Assembly: GCF_001678845.1 (NCBI RefSeq) | Contig: NZ_MAIQ01000003.1 | Location: 186,001-250,000, forward strand | From: Christensenella intestinihominis | Lineage (GTDB): Bacteria > Bacillota > Clostridia > Christensenellales > Christensenellaceae | Direction of reading: 5' to 3' | DNA: 64,000 nt | Shown here: in pieces, positions 44,237 through 52,668 of the stretch | Layout: every line of letters starts with the position of its first letter | Position numbering within the stretch: position 1 is the stretch's first letter | The notes under the pieces: generated by a model | What the model saw: the letters and a program-made list of their open reading frames with translations, nothing else | What the model was told of the DNA's origin: nothing | The model's database searches: none | Made by a program: the position numbers and the translations under genes

Positions 44237-44827
44237 ATGCATCTGGCAGGAAGAACAGCAAAGTGGCTAAACATGCCCCATCAGGCAACGGTGACGGATA
44301 AAAGGATCGTAATCCATGCGGAACCGGGGACGGACCTCTGGCAAAATACCTATTACAACTTTACGAAGAACACCGGCCACGGGCTCCTGGCCGAGGCGGA
44401 TGAGGAATGCACGTTCACGGTGAAGGCTACGCGCGACGGCAGCAGCCTTTATGACCAGTGCGGAATCCTCGTTTACCTGGACGAAAAAAACTGGGCGAAG
44501 GTCTGCATGGAATACGGAAGCGAGACAAACCAGACGCTCGGAAGCGTCGTGACCACCGGGGGCTATTCCGACTGGGCGACGCTGGACATTCCCGGGGACG
44601 TCCGGGTGATGTATTACCGCGTGAGCCGGCTCAAAGACAGCTTTTTATTTGAAAATTCGTATGACGGGAAGCGATATGAGCAAATGCGCATATTCCATCT
44701 GCGCTGCAAAAATGCGGCGGTGCGCATCGGCGTATTCGCCTGCAGCCCGACGGGCGACGGCATGAAGGCGGTCTTTGAGGAAGCGGCGTTTACGCCCCCG
44801 GCATGGAAGCCGTATAAGGGAGAATAA
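44237..44827 (+). CDS. DUF1349 family protein (concanavalin A-like)
   Basis: 196 aa, soluble, no signal peptide. The fold pattern of DUF1349 is clear: PGTDLWQNTYYNF, TVKATRDGSSLYDQCGILVYLDEKNWAKVCMEY, and RIGVFACSPTGDGMKAVFEE at the end. It is a beta-sandwich probably binding carbohydrate. Function of the family is not settled. AGGAGGG precedes the ATG. It ends 6 bp before rsmG, so the two may be cotranscribed. Confidence 0.88.
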   Translation: MHLAGRTAKWLNMPHQATVTDKRIVIHAEPGTDLWQNTYYNFTKNTGHGLLAEADEECTFTVKATRDGSSLYDQCGILVYLDEKNWAKVCMEYGSETNQTLGSVVTTGGYSDWATLDIPGDVRVMYYRVSRLKDSFLFENSYDGKRYEQMRIFHLRCKNAAVRIGVFACSPTGDGMKAVFEEAAFTPPAWKPYKGE

Positions 44828-44833
44828 AGGCGT

Positions 44834-45532
44834 ATGTCGGAATTTACGCAGGAACTGAAAGACCTGTCCGGAAAAAGCGGATACGCGTTTACAGACGCGG
44901 AGCTTTCCCGGATGGAAGCCTATTATAACGAGCTTATAGAGGTGAATAAGGTGCACAACCTGACCGCGGTCACCGCCCCGCGGGATGCGGCGCTGAGGCA
45001 CTTTTTCGACAGCATTGCGCCCCTCGGGCTGGTCCCGGAGGGGGCGAGCGTGGCGGATGTGGGAAGCGGCGCGGGTTTTCCCATTGTGCCGCTGAAAATC
45101 ATGCGCGGGGATATACGCGCGACGGCGGTGGAATCCGCCGGGAAGAAATGCGCGTTCATCGAGCGCGGCAGCAAAGCCGCGGGAATCGGGGTAGAGGTGC
45201 TGTGCGCCCGTGCCGAAGAGCTTGCCCGCGGGCCGCGCCGGGAAAGCTTTGACGTATGCGTTTCACGCGCGGTGGCGCAGCTTCGCGTCCTTGCCGAGCT
45301 GTGCGCGCCGCTCGTGCGCCAGGGCGGCCTGTTCCTGGCCTATAAAGGGGAATATGAACAGGAGCTTGCGGAGGCCGGGAACGCGGCAAAGGCATTGAAC
45401 CTCGAGCTCGAAGAGGTAATCAAGCTGCCGTGCGAGGGCTATGCCCACCATGTGCTGGCGTTCCGGAAAACAGGGACGCTTTCGCCAAAATACCCGCGGC
45501 GGTATGCGCAGATCGTGAAAGCCCCGCTGTAG
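44834..45532 (+). CDS. rsmG: 16S rRNA (guanine527-N7)-methyltransferase RsmG (GidB)
   Basis: 232 aa. NKVHNLTAVTAPRDAALRHFFDSIAPL and the SAM motif VADVGSGAGFPIVPLKI identify it. FDVCVSRAVAQLRVLAELCAPL is motif IV. It methylates G527 of 16S rRNA. It normally follows mnmG directly. Here three accessory genes and repeats separate them. Confidence 0.96.
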   Translation: MSEFTQELKDLSGKSGYAFTDAELSRMEAYYNELIEVNKVHNLTAVTAPRDAALRHFFDSIAPLGLVPEGASVADVGSGAGFPIVPLKIMRGDIRATAVESAGKKCAFIERGSKAAGIGVEVLCARAEELARGPRRESFDVCVSRAVAQLRVLAELCAPLVRQGGLFLAYKGEYEQELAEAGNAAKALNLELEEVIKLPCEGYAHHVLAFRKTGTLSPKYPRRYAQIVKAPL

Positions 45533-45598
45533 GGCGCGGCGCCGGAGCGCGCCCCGGCATAAAAAGCAGCCGCCGCAAACGGGGCTTTTCGCACAGGC

Positions 45599-45627
45599 TT
45601 CCAATAAAAAAAGGATTTTGTTATAAT
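45599..45627 (+). promoter_or_regulatory. Promoter of the zinc-ribbon membrane protein gene
   Basis: TTCCAA (45599-45604), 17 bp, TATAAT (45622-45627), about 60 bp before the gene. The same -35 variant and spacing is seen at the remB promoter. Confidence 0.6.
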
Positions 45628-45686
45628 CAGTTCATATTCGGATGGTAAAATAGATTAAAATCCTTAAAAGAGAAGAAGGCTTATCT

Positions 45687-46079
45687 ATGAACGGCTTTAG
45701 AAAATTTATGATGGGACGGTACGGCGGCGACCAATTCGGAATGGCCCTGATTATCCTGTCGATTATTTTATGCGTGGTGTTCCTGTTTGTCCCCCTTCCA
45801 TATGTCAGCCTGCTGAGCTGGATTCCGCTGGTGTTTGCGATTTACCGTATGTTTTCCCGGCAGATTGAGAAGCGGCAGGCGGAAAATTACGCATGGCTGC
45901 GCAAATGGGGCGCGGTGCGCACATGGTGGTGGAACCTCAAAAACCGCGTGAGGGACAGCAAAACCCACCGCTTCTACCAATGCCCGGAATGCGGCAGGAA
46001 ACTGCGTGTTCCAAAGGGGAAGGGCAAAATCAGCATCACCTGCCCGGAGTGCGGAAATAAATTCATCAAAAAGACTTGA
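45687..46079 (+). CDS. Membrane protein with C-terminal zinc ribbon
   Basis: 130 aa. Two adjacent hydrophobic helices (about 18-55), a basic amphipathic stretch (RQIEKRQAENYAWLRKWG) and a treble-type zinc ribbon formed by two CPECG knuckles about 24 residues apart at the C-terminus. Such proteins occur widely in Clostridia, and their function is unknown. The ribbon should face the cytoplasm. GAAGG precedes the ATG. It has its own promoter and terminator, between rsmG and parA. Confidence 0.85.
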   Translation: MNGFRKFMMGRYGGDQFGMALIILSIILCVVFLFVPLPYVSLLSWIPLVFAIYRMFSRQIEKRQAENYAWLRKWGAVRTWWWNLKNRVRDSKTHRFYQCPECGRKLRVPKGKGKISITCPECGNKFIKKT

Positions 46080-46115
46080 GATCAACATTTAGATGGAAAA
46101 ATGCCAAGAAGCTGC

Positions 46116-46151
46116 GCAGCGGCACAAAATGTTGTGCCGCCGCGTTTTTTT
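46116..46151 (+). terminator. Rho-independent terminator
   Basis: GCGGCACAA-AATG-TTGTGCCGC stem, then CGCG and seven T, about 40 bp after the zinc-ribbon gene. A 17-bp sequence TGCATCCCGCCGGGGCG begins at the end of this terminator (46151) and is repeated at 46279-46295. Confidence 0.9.
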
Positions 46152-46177
46152 GCATCCCGCCGGGGCGCAAACAGAAC

Positions 46178-46206
46178 TTTTCAACAGCGCCTTTTTCCGA
46201 TATAAT
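46178..46206 (+). promoter_or_regulatory. Candidate parAB promoter
   Basis: TTTTCA (46178-46183), 17 bp, TATAAT (46201-46206), about 165 bp before the parA start. It lies between the two 17-bp direct repeats. Confidence 0.5.
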
Positions 46207-46367
46207 ATTACAGGAACGGACAAACCGGCCGAAAGAAGGGTTTGCCCCGGAAAAACGTATCGCATTCCGGGTGGGAAGTGCATCCCGCCGGGGCGATAGA
46301 AAGACGGGCCGCCGGGAATTTTCACATGCGCCGGCCGCCACGTCAAAAAACAGGGAGTGAAACAATT

Positions 46368-47135
46368 TTGGGCAAAACGATTGCGATTGCAAATCAAAAG
46401 GGCGGTGTCGGCAAGACGACGACGGCCATCAATTTAAGCGCGTGTATTGCAAACCGGGGAAAGCGTGTGCTGCTCATTGACATCGACCCGCAGGGCAACA
46501 GCACGAGCGGCCTCGGCGTGGAGCGTACCGGGCTGAAAAAATCATCGTACGATGTGCTGGTGGGCGGCGCGTCGGCGGTGGAGGCGATCCGTCCGACGAT
46601 GATGCAGACCCTCGACCTGATGCCCGCGAATATCGAACTCGTCGGCGCGGAGGTGGAGCTTGTTTCCATGATGGCGCGCGAAACCATTTTAAAACGTGAA
46701 CTCGAAGAGGTAAAGGGCCTGTACGATTATATTTTTATGGACTGCCCGCCTTCCCTGGGGCTGATTACCCTCAACGCGCTGACGGCGGCGGATAAAATCC
46801 TTGTCCCCATCCAGTGCGAATATTACGCGCTCGAAGGGCTCACGCAGCTGATGAGCACGGTGAAACTGGTGCGCCAGAGCCTCAATCCCTCGCTCGAGGT
46901 GGAGGGCGTGGTGCTGACCATGTTTGACGGACGCACCAACCTTTCCCTGCAGGTGGTGGAGGAAGTGCGCAAATTCTTTAAAAACAAAGTATATGAAACG
47001 GTGATTCCGCGCAATGTGCGCCTCGGTGAAGCGCCGAGCTACGGCCTGCCGATCCTTTTGTACGATGAGAAGTGCCTTGGTACGGAAGCGTATAACGAGC
47101 TGGCAGTGGAATTCCTGACAAACGATATGAAGTAG
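46368..47135 (+). CDS. parA: Chromosome partitioning ATPase ParA (Soj)
   Basis: 255 aa with a TTG start at 46368 (GGGAG 10 bp upstream). The open frame runs 42 codons further but without family similarity, and the protein then starts GKTIAIANQKGGVGKTT as expected. Deviant Walker A KGGVGKTT, Walker A' IDIDPQGNSTSGLG and IFMDCPPSLGLIT are complete. It acts with ParB on origin segregation and on DnaA control. parB follows 13 bp downstream. Confidence 0.97.
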   Translation: MGKTIAIANQKGGVGKTTTAINLSACIANRGKRVLLIDIDPQGNSTSGLGVERTGLKKSSYDVLVGGASAVEAIRPTMMQTLDLMPANIELVGAEVELVSMMARETILKRELEEVKGLYDYIFMDCPPSLGLITLNALTAADKILVPIQCEYYALEGLTQLMSTVKLVRQSLNPSLEVEGVVLTMFDGRTNLSLQVVEEVRKFFKNKVYETVIPRNVRLGEAPSYGLPILLYDEKCLGTEAYNELAVEFLTNDMK

Positions 47136-47148
47136 GAAGGGCACGGAA

Positions 47149-48015
47149 ATGAAAAGAGGACTCGGGAAGGGCCTGGGCGCGCTGATGGCGGACGCGCAGG
47201 CCGGGACAACGGAAAAAGAAGGGGTCAATGAAATCGATATTTTCCTGCTGGACAACGACACCAACCAGCCGAGGAAAAAATTCGACGAGGCGAAGCTGAA
47301 AGAGCTGGCGCAGTCCATTAAGGTGCACGGCATCATGCAGCCGATCATCGTCTATAAAAACGCGGGACGTTACACCATCATTGCGGGGGAACGTCGTTTC
47401 CGCGCGGCCAAGCTTGCGGGGCTTTCCAAGGTCCCCGTGATCGTGAAACAGCTTGAAAAACGCGAAATACTCGAGCTTTCCCTGATCGAAAATATCCAGC
47501 GCGAGGACCTCAATCCCCTGGAACAGGCCGCCGCACTCCAGCAGCTGATGACGGATTATAATTTAACGCAGGACGAGGTTTCAAAACGCGTGGGCAAAAG
47601 CCGCAGCGCAATCGCAAACCTGCTGCGCCTGCTGGCCCTTCCGGAACCGGTGAAAAAGATGGTGACGGGCGGGAAGCTGTCCGCCGGGCATGCGCGCTGC
47701 CTGCTGCCGCTCGAGGACAATAAAAAAATCGGCGAGGGCGCAAAATATATCGTGGATAACGACCTTTCCGTGCGCGAAGCGGAGGCGCTGGTGAAGGAAT
47801 GGATGAGCCCCGCGGCGCCCGCGAAAAAGGCGCAGAAAGCGAAAAAGGCCGTGCCGGTGGAACTCACCGAAGCACAGGACGAGCTTTCCCGCGCGCTCGC
47901 GACCAAGGTGCAAATCAAGGGGTCGCTTTTAAAGGGCCGCATTTCCATCGAATATTATACCGCCCAGCAGCTTGAGGAGCTGTACGAATTCCTGAAAAAA
48001 ATGGAATTGGAATAG
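47149..48015 (+). CDS. parB: Chromosome partitioning protein ParB (Spo0J)
   Basis: 288 aa. N-terminal KRGLGKGLGALM for ParA stimulation, CTP-binding IIAGERRFRAAKLAGL and ENIQREDLNPLEQA, then the helix-turn-helix VGKSRSAIANLLRLL that reads parS. A C-terminal dimerisation segment ends at EFLKKMELE. Cognate sites are present at 42080 and 43190. Confidence 0.97.
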   Translation: MKRGLGKGLGALMADAQAGTTEKEGVNEIDIFLLDNDTNQPRKKFDEAKLKELAQSIKVHGIMQPIIVYKNAGRYTIIAGERRFRAAKLAGLSKVPVIVKQLEKREILELSLIENIQREDLNPLEQAAALQQLMTDYNLTQDEVSKRVGKSRSAIANLLRLLALPEPVKKMVTGGKLSAGHARCLLPLEDNKKIGEGAKYIVDNDLSVREAEALVKEWMSPAAPAKKAQKAKKAVPVELTEAQDELSRALATKVQIKGSLLKGRISIEYYTAQQLEELYEFLKKMELE

Positions 48016-48104
48016 TCGCTCCCAGGACGGAACTTCAAAATTGCCCACAAGGCAGCAGGGGACGTATGAAATGCGTTCCCTGAAAAAGCAGGTCGGGGCC
48101 AGCC

Positions 48105-49049
48105 ATGAATTCAAAGCAAATCGAAACCGTATACCATTATTGCAGCGTGGAGAGCTTTTACAGCATCATCTCCAATAAAACGCTGCGCCTTTCGGATATC
48201 GGGAAAAGCAACGATTATATGGAACGCCGCTGGCTCCAGCAGTTCATCCTCGAGACGACGATGGAGGAGTATGACAAGGACCCTTTTTCCATCCGGTTTG
48301 AATACGAAGGGAAAGAATACCGCAGCCACGAAGCGGTGGAAGAATTGATGCGCTACGAGCTCAAAACCATGGGCCAGCACTGGTACGACGACTATATTAC
48401 CTATGCGATCTGCTTTTCCGAGAAGGGCGACAGCCTGAGCCAGTGGCGCGGCTACGCGGACGACGGCTCGGGCGTGTGCATTGGCTTCCGCGCGGACCGC
48501 ATCAGCGGCATGTTGGGCAAAAACCGCGAATCGGCAGACCCGGGGCATACCTTTGAATTTGGGCGCATCCGCTATACCCCGGCGGCGCAGAAGGCGCTGA
48601 TCCGTCCGCACATCCGTAAAATTTTCCGGCACCTGCATACCCTGGTCGACCGGGGACAGCAGCCCTCGGGCGAGATTATCAAACTGCTGCGCGCGGTCAA
48701 CGGGGAAAGCGCGTTCTGCAAAAATCCCGCGTTCAGCGAAGAGCATGAATGGCGGCTGGCCGTCAATTTTCCCATTCCCACAACGGACGCTTATGCAAAA
48801 TTCAAGGAGCGGCAGGGCCACGTCGCCCAGAACGACCTTTTCAGCAAGCTGAAAACCGTGGTGGTGGGCAAAGCCATCAAATCCTATGTGGAGCTGAACC
48901 TCAAAACGCTCGGCATGGACGCCCTTACGAGCGTGCGCCTTGGGCCAAAATGCCAACTCAGCAAAAACGATATGAAGCTTTTCCTGTTCAGCGCGGGCGT
49001 GGGGCTTGCGGAAGAAAGCATCCTGTCCTCCTCCGCGACCTACCGGTAA
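48105..49049 (+). CDS. DUF2971 family protein
   Basis: 314 aa, cytoplasmic. It starts with the DUF2971 signature YHYCSVESFYSIISNKTLRLSDI and contains ICFSEKGDSLSQWRGYADDGSGVCIGF and FSEEHEWRL, the conserved Trp/Glu-rich segments. No activity is known for the family, which often sits in variable or defence-related regions. Here it follows parB by 89 bp on the same strand. Ribosome site is modest. Confidence 0.88.
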   Translation: MNSKQIETVYHYCSVESFYSIISNKTLRLSDIGKSNDYMERRWLQQFILETTMEEYDKDPFSIRFEYEGKEYRSHEAVEELMRYELKTMGQHWYDDYITYAICFSEKGDSLSQWRGYADDGSGVCIGFRADRISGMLGKNRESADPGHTFEFGRIRYTPAAQKALIRPHIRKIFRHLHTLVDRGQQPSGEIIKLLRAVNGESAFCKNPAFSEEHEWRLAVNFPIPTTDAYAKFKERQGHVAQNDLFSKLKTVVVGKAIKSYVELNLKTLGMDALTSVRLGPKCQLSKNDMKLFLFSAGVGLAEESILSSSATYR

Positions 49050-49334
49050 ACGGAGAGGCAGAAATTGCGATGTTCCGGCTTCCGCTTCGCAGCCACCGGC
49101 GGCAGCCGCAAGTGAAATAAGACCGACGGCAGCGGGCCGTTTTTTTACGCTTTTTTAGCGGTACTTAAAAAAAGGATGGTTCCACCAAGGCGGGGCGCTG
49201 CAAAAAATTTTAGCCGCCCTGCATTGTGTCCCGCCCGGTGCGGAGGCCGGGCGCGTTTTTTCGGCCAAGAGGATGCGTTTGCGGAAGGCGCGGGGCAAAG
49301 GCTTGCTTCGCATGACACAGAATAAAAATATTTG

Positions 49335-49374
49335 TTGACAAAAGATTCTTTTATTACTATAATCATAGTAATAA
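49335..49374 (+). promoter_or_regulatory. blaI-type promoter with overlapping operator
   Basis: TTGACA (49335-49340), 17 bp, TATAAT (49358-49363). The -10 lies within an inverted repeat TTATTACTAT-AATC-ATAGTAATAA (49351-49374, 10-bp arms), the likely BlaI-type operator. The rest of the 379-bp gap from 49050 has no gene. A short GC stem with seven T near 49123-49147 may terminate the DUF2971 gene. Confidence 0.8.
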
Positions 49375-49428
49375 AACGACAGAAATAGTAACTGCCCGTA
49401 TTTCTTTGGAACACAGGAGGAAAAAGAG

Positions 49429-49806
49429 ATGAAAACGACACTGACGAACCCCGAATGGGCGGTTATGTCCGCGCTGTGGGGGAAAGAGCCGCAAACGCTT
49501 TCTGGGGTGATCCGTTCCATGGGCGACGCGGTCTCGTGGAGCTACACCACCTACGCGACCTACCTTTCCAAGCTGTGCAAAAAGGGGTTTGTGGGCTTTG
49601 AGCTCAAAGGGCGGGACAAATTTTATTATCCGCTGGTGGAAATGGACGAATGCATCCGCGCGGAAAGCAAAAACATTTTTGAAAAAATGAGCGGCGCGGG
49701 AGCAAAACAGCTTCTTGTGTGCATGATCCGCGAGGGCAGGCTTTCGAAGGACGACCAGCAGGAACTAAAGGCGCTGATCGACGAGCTTTCGGAAGGAAGT
49801 GAGTGA
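49429..49806 (+). CDS. BlaI/MecI family repressor
   Basis: 125-aa winged helix with LTNPEWAVMSALWGKE at the start and SWSYTTYATYLSKLCKKGFVGFE as recognition helix region. The C-terminal dimerisation helix is normally cut by the partner M56 protease. An AGGAGG site precedes the ATG, and the promoter carries a matching inverted repeat, so it is autoregulated. The next gene overlaps or abuts it and encodes the protease. Confidence 0.93.
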   Translation: MKTTLTNPEWAVMSALWGKEPQTLSGVIRSMGDAVSWSYTTYATYLSKLCKKGFVGFELKGRDKFYYPLVEMDECIRAESKNIFEKMSGAGAKQLLVCMIREGRLSKDDQQELKALIDELSEGSE

Positions 49807-49807
49807 G

Positions 49808-52534
49808 ATGACGGCGGTTCTCACAGCCCTGCTTGGCATCTCCGTCTACGCCGCGGTGATCTTCTGCGGCATCATGATCTTCAAAAAGTGCGCCAAAAAC
49901 AAAATATCGCCGGTGCTGCAATTCGCACTGTGGTTCATCCTCATTGCGCGGCTCGCGCTTCCGTTTACAGCGGAAACGGGCTTTCATTTTGTGAACCTGC
50001 CGCAGCAGGAGAATCCCGGAATTACCGCCGCGGCCCCGGCTGCGAAGGGCGGAACCCCGGCGGGCGCGGCGGCCGGGGAAACAGCGGATACCGGAGGCGC
50101 GATGCGGGTGCAGGCCGTAAACAATGGCGCCGCGCCGCAGGCCGGGCATCAGGCGGCTGGAAAGGAACGAACCGGACAACCGGCGGCCCCCGTTGCGCCG
50201 CAGCCTACGGCCGTGCGGACGCTGCCACCTGCCGCGGCCGCCGTCCTCGGCTGGCTCGCGGGGATTTGCGCGGTGGCGCTCGTCATGGCGGTATGCTGGG
50301 GGCGGATGTGCCGCCGGATCAGGAAAGGCGCGCTGCTCCCGGACGAACGGATCAGGGGGATATTCGAGGCCTGCAAAAAGGAGCTTGGCGTTAAGGGAAG
50401 GATCAGGCTGCGCCTGAGCGCGGCGCTTTCCACGCCCGCGCTTACGGTGTCGCTGCGCCCGGTGCTGCTTTTGCCGCTCGACCTCTACCGGGAAGACGAG
50501 GCAGTGCTGCGCTACGCGGTTTTGCATGAGCTTACCCACTACAAACGCGGGGATTATGCGGTGCGCTTTGTGATGAACATCCTCAAGGCCGTATGGTGGT
50601 TTAATCCCGTGGTGTGGCTTGCGGACAGGCAGATTGTAATGGATATGGAGACCGCGTGCGACAGCATGGTTGTGCGGCGGATGGAAAAAGAGGATAAGAA
50701 GCGGTATGCAAGCACGATCCTCGCGATGTTTTCGGAGGAACGGGAAGCCCGCTATATCCTCGGGATGGCCCTCGGCAGCTCGAAACAGGTTGCCGAAAAA
50801 CGAATCAGGGGGATTTATATGAAACGGAAAACAAAACGCGGCGTGAAACTCGCGGCATTGGTACTCACGGGAATCATGGGAATCGCGTGCTTTACAACGG
50901 CGTGCGCGCCCGCACAGGCTGCGGATACGGAGCAGCCCGGGGCAGCGGAGTCGCCGTCACTCGAGCCGGTTGGAGCGGTTTCAAGCGAAGCGCAGGAGAC
51001 AGAACACATTTCAAGGACGCTCGATTCGGGCTATGAGAATATCAAAATCGAGATCGACGCGGACGTTATCAGGCCGGATACGGACGACATTCCGGCGCGC
51101 GGCTATGTGACGCGCGAGTTTACCCAGGCGGACGTCGACAACGCGATCGAGGTGCTGATGGGCGGCAAGGAGCTTTACGCGCCGATCCGGACGAAGGCAG
51201 ACGTCCGGGAAGACCTTGAAAATGCGGAACCGGCGGGAGAGCGGACGATCGCCGCGCTGGAGGAAGAGCTGGAAACCGCGCCGGAAACGGAGACGAAGGA
51301 ACCGGCAAACACTACGCTCGAAAGGGTATCGTCCGTGGGCGAAGATATTGGAGACGGGATATTGCAGCATAGCTTTACGGTCGAACAGGACGAAGTGCAC
51401 GTATGGGCAGACGCAGGGAATTCGCACGATACGCTGGATATATCGGCGAATTCAAACCTTTGGAACAGCAATCTTACGTTTCAAAGCGGGCTGAAGACGT
51501 TTGACGCGCAAGGCGCTGAAAAGCAGACGTGGTACAACGGCATCGCCTACGAGGGTGAAGCGCGCGGCATGGGTATGTCCCGCGCCGAGGCGGAAGCGCT
51601 GGCGACCAAAACAGCGCAGGCGCTCGACCCCGATATGCGGCTCGCCCAGACAAGGCTGGTCCCCATCGTAAACATCCCGGAATATGTCGAAATTTCACAG
51701 GAAGAGTACGAGGCGGACCCGGAAGCCGCGCAGGCAAAAATGGAAGCGCCGAGAAAGCAGGCGGACGAGGAAGCCAAAACCGCGCCCCAGGTCTATCAGT
51801 TCTACTTCGCGCGGGAAGTCGGCAATATTCCGGTGACGTACACCGATACGGATATTTATATGTATACAAGCAAGACGCCCAATATCGTCGGGGATACGGA
51901 TGTGTCTGCGCTGTATGAATCCATGGCCGTTACGGTGGACGATAACGGCATCGTGGAATTGAACTGGCGTGCGCCGGGTGAGGCCGGGGACGAAATACGG
52001 GAAGGCGGCCTGATATCCCTGGAAGACGCGGTCACGGCCATGCAGGAAAATTTGCTGAAAACAGACGGCATGCTCGCTTCGGCCGGGGATATGCCTGAAG
52101 ACACCACCATCGACGGGACAGCGCAAATCAGCGAAATCAGGCTTGGATATGCCCGCGTGATGAACGAGGACGAGAGCTTTACGCTTGTTCCGGCATGGGA
52201 TTTCTTCGGGACCTACCTGATTAATATGAACGGGGAATCTATGGGCGAAGCGAACGGGTATGGGAACATGAATCCGGCGCACAGCCTGTTTACCGTAAAC
52301 GCGCTGGACGGCTCCATTATCTTCCGCGGGGGCGTGCCATATCACTGGCAGGAAAACGGGGGCGGGGAAGCGCCCGCACAGCCATCCGCAGAAGAAACCG
52401 AAGCGCCCGCAGATTCAGGCTCGGAAGAAACCGGGCTGGCGGCAGGAACCGGGGAAACTCCCGTTCCGTCTGCACAGCCGTCGGCGGAGGAGTTTCCGGT
52501 GTCCCCGGAACTCCCGTCGGCTGAGGCAGAGTAG
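49808..52534 (+). CDS. M56 (BlaR1/MecR1-like) sensor protease with large C-terminal ectodomain
   Basis: About 908 aa from the ATG at 49808 (AGGAAG 8 bp upstream; a GTG at 49799 is in frame). Membrane helices near 1-25 and 38-57, an Ala/Gly/Pro-rich loop (about 65-150), a further helix, then the metallopeptidase core with HELTH at about His240 and the downstream METACDSMVV. A fourth helix near 350 resembles a lipoprotein signal (GIACFTTACAPAQA). The remaining 540 residues are extracytoplasmic: a low-complexity start, two structured parts recalling the lipoprotein family DUF6034, and a Pro/Glu/Ser tail. It lacks a BlaR1 penicillin-binding domain, so its signal is not a beta-lactam by that route. 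Confidence 0.85.
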   Translation: MTAVLTALLGISVYAAVIFCGIMIFKKCAKNKISPVLQFALWFILIARLALPFTAETGFHFVNLPQQENPGITAAAPAAKGGTPAGAAAGETADTGGAMRVQAVNNGAAPQAGHQAAGKERTGQPAAPVAPQPTAVRTLPPAAAAVLGWLAGICAVALVMAVCWGRMCRRIRKGALLPDERIRGIFEACKKELGVKGRIRLRLSAALSTPALTVSLRPVLLLPLDLYREDEAVLRYAVLHELTHYKRGDYAVRFVMNILKAVWWFNPVVWLADRQIVMDMETACDSMVVRRMEKEDKKRYASTILAMFSEEREARYILGMALGSSKQVAEKRIRGIYMKRKTKRGVKLAALVLTGIMGIACFTTACAPAQAADTEQPGAAESPSLEPVGAVSSEAQETEHISRTLDSGYENIKIEIDADVIRPDTDDIPARGYVTREFTQADVDNAIEVLMGGKELYAPIRTKADVREDLENAEPAGERTIAALEEELETAPETETKEPANTTLERVSSVGEDIGDGILQHSFTVEQDEVHVWADAGNSHDTLDISANSNLWNSNLTFQSGLKTFDAQGAEKQTWYNGIAYEGEARGMGMSRAEAEALATKTAQALDPDMRLAQTRLVPIVNIPEYVEISQEEYEADPEAAQAKMEAPRKQADEEAKTAPQVYQFYFAREVGNIPVTYTDTDIYMYTSKTPNIVGDTDVSALYESMAVTVDDNGIVELNWRAPGEAGDEIREGGLISLEDAVTAMQENLLKTDGMLASAGDMPEDTTIDGTAQISEIRLGYARVMNEDESFTLVPAWDFFGTYLINMNGESMGEANGYGNMNPAHSLFTVNALDGSIIFRGGVPYHWQENGGGEAPAQPSAEETEAPADSGSEETGLAAGTGETPVPSAQPSAEEFPVSPELPSAEAE

Positions 52535-52610
52535 ATTATTTCATGTTTCAGCCATTCGCAAAGGGGTGATATATAACATAACAACAACTCAACTGAATCT
52601 ATATAACCGG

Positions 52611-52637
52611 AAAAAGGGAGCGAAAGCTCCCTTTTTT
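52611..52637 (+). terminator. Rho-independent terminator
   Basis: AAAAAGGGAGC-GAAA-GCTCCCTTTTTT, a perfect stem with GAAA loop about 75 bp after the M56 gene. It also works for the convergent AraC-type gene. Confidence 0.92.
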
Positions 52638-52668
52638 CGCGGCCTTCGGCCTATGGATAACACTGCGG

